Notes under the pieces: generated by a model | The model's input: only the letters and a program-made list of their open reading frames with translations | The model's database searches: none | Told to the model about the DNA's origin: nothing | Source of the DNA: an uncultured Anaerolineae bacterium | Lineage (GTDB): Bacteria > Chloroflexota > Anaerolineae > B4-G1 > DUEL01 | DNA length: 9,003 nucleotides | Assembly: GCA_937942115.1 (NCBI GenBank) | Contig: CALDFY010000393.1 | Coordinates: 1-9,003 of the forward strand | Direction of reading: 5' to 3' | In this document: piece by piece, positions 5,793-9,003 of the stretch | How positions within the stretch are numbered: the first letter of the stretch is position 1 | How the letters are laid out: each line of letters starts with the position of its first letter | Program-made: the position numbers and the translations under genes

Positions 5793-6179
5793 CCTCACCC
5801 CTCCCCCTGACCCCCTCCCCTCTCCCGAACGAAGTTCGGGAGAGGGGAGGGGGTGGCCCGAAGGGCCGGGGGCTCACAAGTGTAGGTTTTTTCGCGCCTC
5901 TCTCGTTCTGGGCGGGCGGCGGGCTTCTTTGCCCCTCACCCCCCTTGCCCCCCTCTCCCCATCGCTCCGCTCTGGGGAAAGGGGTTTTTGGGCGGGCGGC
6001 TTTGCCGCCCGCCCAAAAATCCCCTTCCTTCACCCCCCTTTCCCCAGAGCGGAGCGATGGGGAGAGGGAGGCAAGGGGGGTGAGGGGCAAAGAAGCCCGT
6101 CGCCCGCCCAGAACGAGAGGGGCGCGAAAAACCTACACTTGTGAGGGGGGTGGCCCGAAGGGCCGGGGGAGGGGTGAGG
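5793..6179. repeat. Palindromic GC-rich repeat, copy 5, split by an insertion
   Basis: The left part (5793-5872) has the 15-bp end CCTCACCCCTCCCCC, the perfect central stem (loop GAA) and the small GGCCC-GAA-GGGCC hairpin. The right part (6146-6179) repeats the small hairpin and ends GGGGGAGGGGTGAGG, the exact inverted match of the left end. Removing 5873-6145 and one flanking 24-bp copy restores a repeat with the organisation of copy 1. Confidence 0.8.
5873..6145. mobile_element. 273-bp near-perfect palindromic insertion element
   Basis: The left arm 5873-5984 and right arm 6035-6145 are inverted copies differing at about four positions, with termini CTCACAAGTGTAGG and CCTACACTTGTGAG. A separate perfect 16-bp inverted pair (5985-6000 with 6004-6019, TTT loop) forms the centre, and 15 bp at 6020-6034 is unmatched. 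An identical 24-bp sequence flanks it (5849-5872 and 6146-6169), which looks like a target-site duplication. It encodes no plausible protein; the open frames in it are mirror images of the arms. A non-autonomous element moved in trans is the simplest reading. Confidence 0.7.
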
Positions 6180-6386
6180 GCAATGACCTGGCGGGCAATA
6201 AAACAGACGTATGTCATTTTTAATGCCTTCCAAAAGTGTCACCCATTTGGTTCAGAAAATGAACCATCCCCGAAATTCTCAAAACAGGTGTGGTTTTGTA
6301 TGAGCGCGGATGACTGTATCGGGGTGTGTGCGCTTTCGCCCGCAGGGGGCTGGGACTGAGATACAGAGCATAGATTGACCGTGCTC
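6180..6386. other. AT-richer intergenic leader upstream of cdaA
   Basis: This stretch lacks a gene and is clearly less GC-rich than the rest of the window. It contains a perfect inverted repeat GGTTCA-GAAAA-TGAACC (6249-6265) and a weaker one, AATGAC (6182-6187) with GTCATT (6213-6218). It should hold the cdaA promoter, but no -35/-10 pair was convincing. TTGACC at 6375-6380 has no good -10 box 17 bp downstream. Confidence 0.4.
6249..6265. promoter_or_regulatory. Operator-like perfect inverted repeat
   Basis: GGTTCA and TGAACC are separated by GAAAA. The size and AT centre resemble a dimeric repressor site, about 190 bp before the cdaA start. No regulator is identified and function is unproven. 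Confidence 0.3.
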
Positions 6387-6456
6387 TGCTCCTTGCGGCT
6401 TGCGACCTGCCACCTGCTCCTTGCGACCTGCGACCTGCTCCTTGCGACTTGCGCCA
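6387..6456 (+). repeat. Ten-unit heptamer tandem array abutting the cdaA start codon
   Basis: The 70 bp divide exactly into ten 7-bp units of the form TGCNNCY, for example TGCTCCT, TGCGACC, TGCGACT, TGCGCCA. The last base of the last unit is the A of the cdaA ATG. No Shine-Dalgarno is present. The array is open in the cdaA frame and would encode a repeating LLATC-type peptide if translation began at TTG 6375. Confidence 0.75.
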
Positions 6457-7310
6457 TGTTAGACCTGCTATGGACCCTTCAGCGCATCCGGTGGGTAGAC
6501 CTGGTGGACATCACCCTGGTCGCCGCCATCTTCTTCGGCATCCTCTACCTGGTCCGGGGGACACGGGCGGTATCCCTTTTGCGCGGCATCATCCTGCTCA
6601 TCATCCTGCTGGCCCTCCTGAGCACCGTTTTCCGGCTGCGGGCCTTCGGCTGGCTGGTGGAGCGGGCCCTGCCGGCCCTCCTGGTCGCCGTCCCGGTCAT
6701 TTTCCAGCCGGAACTGCGGCGGGCGCTGGAACGACTGGGCCGGGCGGGCCGACTCCTCACCCGCAGCGCGGGCCAGCGGGCCGTCCTCTCCCGCTCCCTC
6801 AGTGCCGTCGCCGAGGCATGCCGGGTCCTGGCCCGCCGCCGCATCGGCGCCCTCATTGTCTTGGAGCGGGAGACCGGGCTCCAGGAATACGTGGAGACGG
6901 GGGTGACGCTGGACGCGGAGACCTCGCCGGAACTGCTGATCGCGCTCTTTGACCCGCACGTGGCCCTCCACGACGGCGCGGTCATCCTGCGGGACGGACG
7001 GATCGTCGCCGCCGCCTGCGTCCTGCCCCTCTCCACGGCCTTCCTGGAAGACCGACGGCTGGGACTGCGCCACCGGGCCGCCCTGGGCGTCACCGAGGAA
7101 ACGGACGCCGTCGCCGTCGTCGTCTCCGAAGAGCGGGGGAGCATCTCCGTGGCCCATAACGGCCGCATCATCCGCGACCTGGACCCGGACCGCCTGGAAC
7201 GGGTCCTGCGGGCCTTCTATCAAAACGTCCTGGAGCCGCGCCGGTTCTGGAGGAAGGAGTCAAAAGAATCAGAAGAATCAAAAGAATCAAAAGAATCAGC
7301 GATACACTGA
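6456..7310 (+). CDS. cdaA: Membrane diadenylate cyclase CdaA (DacA)
   Basis: CdaA condenses two ATP into cyclic di-AMP, a second messenger for potassium/osmotic balance and cell-wall homeostasis. The 284-residue product has three predicted membrane helices (about 14-33, 40-59, 67-83). The DAC domain follows, with DGA at 173-175 (in LHDGAVIL) and RHR at 205-207 (in GLRHRAALG), both catalytic motifs intact. ATG 6456 gives the usual CdaA N-terminus (MLDLLWTLQRIRWVDLVDI). A TTG at 6375 would add 27 residues encoded by a heptamer array and is rejected. No Shine-Dalgarno is seen. The C-terminus (267-284) is a Lys/Glu/Ser repeat encoded by a 9-bp array and is not part of the catalytic fold. cdaR follows after 79 bp, the classic pairing. 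Confidence 0.95.
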   Translation: MLDLLWTLQRIRWVDLVDITLVAAIFFGILYLVRGTRAVSLLRGIILLIILLALLSTVFRLRAFGWLVERALPALLVAVPVIFQPELRRALERLGRAGRLLTRSAGQRAVLSRSLSAVAEACRVLARRRIGALIVLERETGLQEYVETGVTLDAETSPELLIALFDPHVALHDGAVILRDGRIVAAACVLPLSTAFLEDRRLGLRHRAALGVTEETDAVAVVVSEERGSISVAHNGRIIRDLDPDRLERVLRAFYQNVLEPRRFWRKESKESEESKESKESAIH

Positions 7311-7389
7311 TTCTTCTGATTCTCCTGATTCTTCTGATTCTCCTGATTCTCCTGATTCTTCTGATTCTCCTGATTCTCCGGATTCTCCT
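7262..7389. repeat. 9-bp-unit tandem array forming an inverted repeat between cdaA and cdaR
   Basis: Four units AAAAGAATC/AGAAGAATC (7262-7297) are followed by a short loop and then nine units in inverted orientation, GATTCTTCT or GATTCTCCT (7309-7389, one ending CCG). The last unit directly touches the cdaR ATG. AAGAATCAG (7291-7299) and CTGATTCTT (7307-7315) make a perfect inner stem around CGATACA; the outer units pair with a few mismatches. The left arm encodes the CdaA tail and the junction carries its TGA stop (7308-7310). Confidence 0.85.
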
Positions 7390-8631
7390 ATGAGGAAGAC
7401 CCTGCACTGGTTATGGAGCAACCTGGGCCTGATTCTCCTCTCCCTGGCCCTCTCCACCCTCATCTGGGCGACGGCTGTGGAGCAGGAGAACCCCACCCTG
7501 GAGCAGGCCTTCCCGTCGGCGATACCGGTCTCGCTGACCAGCACGCCGGAGGGGATGATCGCCTACGGCCAGACCGACGCGCGCGTCTCCGTCGTCCTGC
7601 GGGCGCCCCAATCGGTCTGGAAGGCTCTGCGGCCCGAGGACATTCGGGCAACCGTCAACCTGAGTGGACTCAAGCCCGGCACCCACGCCCTCCCCGTCCA
7701 GGTCCAGGTGGCCCTGGGGCCGGTCCAGGTCCGCCGGGTAGAGCCTTCTACCCTGCTGGTGTACCTGGAACGAATCGCCCGGGCGGAGGTGCCGGTCCGG
7801 GTCCGTCTGGAAGGAAACCCGCCGCTGGGCTACATTGCCCGTCCGCCGGAGAGCAATGTGCTCACCGTCACCGTCAGCGGGCCGGAGTCGCTGGTTGCTC
7901 AGGTCGTGGAGGCCCAGGCCGTCGTCTCCGTGGAGGGCCGCCGGGCCGACGTGGACGGCGAGTTTGACCTCAAACCGTACGATGCCCAGGGCAAAGAAGT
8001 GCCCTACATTACCCTGATGCCGTCCCGAATCACCGTCCACGTGGCGGTAGAGCAACTGAGCGGTTTCCGGGACCTGGCGGTGACCGCCCGGCTGACCGGC
8101 CGGGTCGCCTCGGGCTACCGGATTTCCGGCATCACCGTGGACCCGCCCGTCGTGACCGTCTACGGCGCGCCGGAGGTCATCTCCGGGATTCCCGGCTATC
8201 TGGAGACGGCGCCGCTGGACCTGGAGAACACCAAAGAGAGTCTGGAAGTCCGGTTGCCGCTGATCGCGCCGGAAGGGGTCTCGCTCCTGATGAAGGAGCC
8301 GGTGGTCACCGTGCGGGTCACTGTCGTCCCGATAGAGGGGAGCATGACCGTCCGCCGACCGGTGGAGGTTCAGGGGCTGGCGCCGGGCCTGACAGCGACC
8401 GTCGCGCCGGAGGAGGTGGAGGTCATCCTGAACGGGCCGTTGCCCGTCCTTGAAGAACTGCGGCCGGAGGATGTGCGGGTGCTGGTGGACCTATTCGGCC
8501 TGAACGCCGGCCGCTACTCGTTGGAGCCACAGGTGGTGGTGACGCCGCCGGGGGTGGTGGTGGGTGCCGTCCTGCCCGCCACCGTCCAGGTGGAAATCTC
8601 CTTGCCCGTCACACCGACGCCGGGGATGTAG
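7390..8631 (+). CDS. cdaR: YbbR-domain protein CdaR, regulator of CdaA
   Basis: CdaR is a membrane-anchored extracytoplasmic protein that binds CdaA and modulates c-di-AMP synthesis. The 413-residue product has a short cytoplasmic start (MRKTLHWLW), one membrane helix (about 11-28) and four beta-rich YbbR repeats (about 40-128, 130-220, 226-313, 318-405), with recurring patterns such as LRPEDIRATVNLSGLKPGTH and LRPEDVRVLVDLFGLNAGRY. It ends VTPTPGM. The frame is open far upstream, overlapping cdaA in another frame. The start is placed at ATG 7390 because the membrane helix follows directly and everything earlier is repeat (Ser-Asp-Ser-Pro) or shadow. No Shine-Dalgarno precedes it; the upstream units read TCTCCT, the complement of one. 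Re-initiation after cdaA is possible. The TAG stop overlaps a small dispersed hairpin repeat. Confidence 0.9.
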   Translation: MRKTLHWLWSNLGLILLSLALSTLIWATAVEQENPTLEQAFPSAIPVSLTSTPEGMIAYGQTDARVSVVLRAPQSVWKALRPEDIRATVNLSGLKPGTHALPVQVQVALGPVQVRRVEPSTLLVYLERIARAEVPVRVRLEGNPPLGYIARPPESNVLTVTVSGPESLVAQVVEAQAVVSVEGRRADVDGEFDLKPYDAQGKEVPYITLMPSRITVHVAVEQLSGFRDLAVTARLTGRVASGYRISGITVDPPVVTVYGAPEVISGIPGYLETAPLDLENTKESLEVRLPLIAPEGVSLLMKEPVVTVRVTVVPIEGSMTVRRPVEVQGLAPGLTATVAPEEVEVILNGPLPVLEELRPEDVRVLVDLFGLNAGRYSLEPQVVVTPPGVVVGAVLPATVQVEISLPVTPTPGM

Positions 8632-8651
8632 GGGCGACCCTTGCGGTCGCC
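8630..8651. repeat. Small hairpin repeat, copy 1 (after cdaR, possible terminator)
   Basis: GGCGACC (8633-8639) pairs with GGTCGCC (8645-8651) around CTTGC. The 22-bp unit matches 8811-8832 at 18 of 22 positions. It immediately follows the cdaR stop and could help terminate the transcript, though there is no U-tract. A second short stem, GGGGC-AA-GCCCC, lies at 8663-8674. Confidence 0.5.
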
Positions 8652-8686
8652 TCTATCGGGCAGGGGCAAGCCCCGCCTCCGCCGTC

Positions 8687-8884
8687 GGCGCCGACTGAAG
8701 TCAGCCTCCCTGGGCCTCCGGCCCGATTGCTCACTCCATTCGCAACCAGGGTGGCCTGCGCCACCCTTTTCAGGAGCGTCCAACGAAGGTTGACGCCGGG
8801 CGCGAAGCGCAGGGGCAACCCTCGCAGTTGCCCCCAGGGGAGGCCGATTTTCAATCGGCGCCCCGGGCGGCGGGAAACGGAGAA
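8687..8884. repeat. Structured dispersed repeat, copy B
   Basis: It is homologous to 4463-4636 along its length: ACTGAAG, CAGCCTC, GGCCT, a 7-bp stem (GGGTGGC-CTGC-GCCACCC, 8749-8766), GGTTGACGCC, GCGCGAAGCG, GAGGCCGATT and CGGCGGGAA in the same order. Unlike copy A it lacks the TTAACTTAAG terminal repeats and carries an extra hairpin at 8811-8835. It occupies the gap before the lipoprotein gene. Confidence 0.75.
8811..8835. repeat. Small hairpin repeat, copy 2, nested in structured repeat B
   Basis: GGGGCAAC (8812-8819) pairs with GTTGCCCC (8827-8834) around a 7-nt loop. It is absent from the same place in copy A, where only TCC separates GAAGCG from AGGGAGG. It matches the hairpin at 8630-8651 at 18 of 22 positions. 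Confidence 0.65.
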
Positions 8885-8902
8885 ACCCAAGGAGGAACCA
8901 TC

Positions 8903-9003
8903 ATGCTGAAGCGAATGCTGTCCGTACTCCTTATCGTCGTCCTATCCGGCTGCGTCCCTTCTCTCCAACCCACCCCCGAACCCACCCCTCCCACCCCTTC
9001 CCC
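8903..9003 (+). CDS. Putative lipoprotein, N-terminal fragment
   Basis: Only the first 33 codons are present; the gene runs off the window. The start MLKRMLSVLLIVVLSGC is a type II signal peptide: two basic residues, a hydrophobic core, and a lipobox LSGC with the lipidated cysteine at position 17. It is followed by a Pro/Thr-rich linker (PTPEPTPPTPSP), typical of exported proteins in this type of genome. GGAGG at 8891-8895 is an excellent Shine-Dalgarno 7 nt before the ATG. The mature domain, and so the function, is outside the window. It lies downstream of cdaR but is separated by 271 bp of repeats, so a separate transcript is likely. Confidence 0.8.
   Translation, partial: MLKRMLSVLLIVVLSGCVPSLQPTPEPTPPTPS

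Noticed and set aside
5677..6242. Several open frames on both strands across the palindromic insertion
   Set aside because: Their products (LTPLAPLSPSLRSGERG-type) are translations of the inverted arms and mirror each other on the two strands. No fold or start context supports a gene.
6375..6455. 27-residue N-terminal extension of CdaA from TTG 6375
   Set aside because: It is encoded by the heptamer array, has no Shine-Dalgarno, and the family N-terminus begins at ATG 6456.
6180..6455. c-di-AMP (ydaO-type) riboswitch upstream of cdaA
   Set aside because: No conserved pseudosymmetric core of that riboswitch could be recognised; only simple inverted repeats are seen.
7309..7389. CRISPR or peptide-coding array from the 9-bp repeats
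   Set aside because: There are no spacers, and the Ser-Asp-Ser-Pro reading is only an open frame upstream of the cdaR ATG with no start codon or fold.
6949..7389. N-terminal extension of CdaR overlapping CdaA
   Set aside because: It would be a shifted-frame reading of the CdaA catalytic domain. The true CdaR membrane helix begins just after ATG 7390, and 9-bp unit changes cannot fuse the two frames.

Overview
The window looks like a high-GC chromosome segment from an Anaerolineae-type Chloroflexota. This is inferred from three things: very GC-rich coding sequence, Thr/Pro low-complexity linkers in exported proteins, and intergenic gaps packed with GC-rich palindromic repeats. No rRNA or tRNA was seen. 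Most genes are core metabolism or housekeeping; the unusual content lies between the genes.

Layout, left to right. (1) The end of a yedF-like gene (+) converges on an LCP (LytR-CpsA-Psr) envelope gene (-). The gap holds two identical 32-bp hairpin repeats that probably terminate both. (2) The LCP gene and surE (+) diverge from a 90-bp gap. There the -10 boxes of the two opposing promoters overlap, suggesting one bidirectional promoter. (3) surE is followed by two tandem copies of a palindromic repeat, then a MntA-HepT toxin-antitoxin pair and dtd, all on +. (4) dtd converges on a type 2 isopentenyl-diphosphate isomerase gene (-). The 373-bp gap is entirely repeat: two palindromic repeat copies around a structured element with 24-bp terminal inverted repeats. 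(5) A 700-bp non-coding stretch follows. It contains a palindromic repeat split by a 273-bp near-perfect palindrome that is flanked by an exact 24-bp direct duplication, then an AT-richer leader and a ten-unit heptamer array. (6) The c-di-AMP pair cdaA-cdaR (+) follows, separated by a 9-bp-unit repeat array arranged as an inverted repeat. (7) The window ends with a second copy of the structured repeat and the start of a lipoprotein gene (+).

How the genes relate. cdaA and cdaR form the conserved cyclic di-AMP synthase and its extracytoplasmic regulator. MntA and HepT form a self-contained antitoxin/toxin pair in which MntA is expected to AMPylate HepT. SurE (nucleotide phosphatase), Dtd (D-aminoacyl-tRNA proofreading) and Idi2 (isoprenoid precursors) are independent housekeeping enzymes. 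LCP and the lipoprotein act at the cell envelope.

The most interesting theme is the intrusion of repeats into genes. The same palindromic repeat supplies near-identical C-terminal peptide tails and ends for SurE and Idi2, and the start codon of MntA. The start codons of cdaA and cdaR directly abut short tandem arrays and lack a Shine-Dalgarno sequence.
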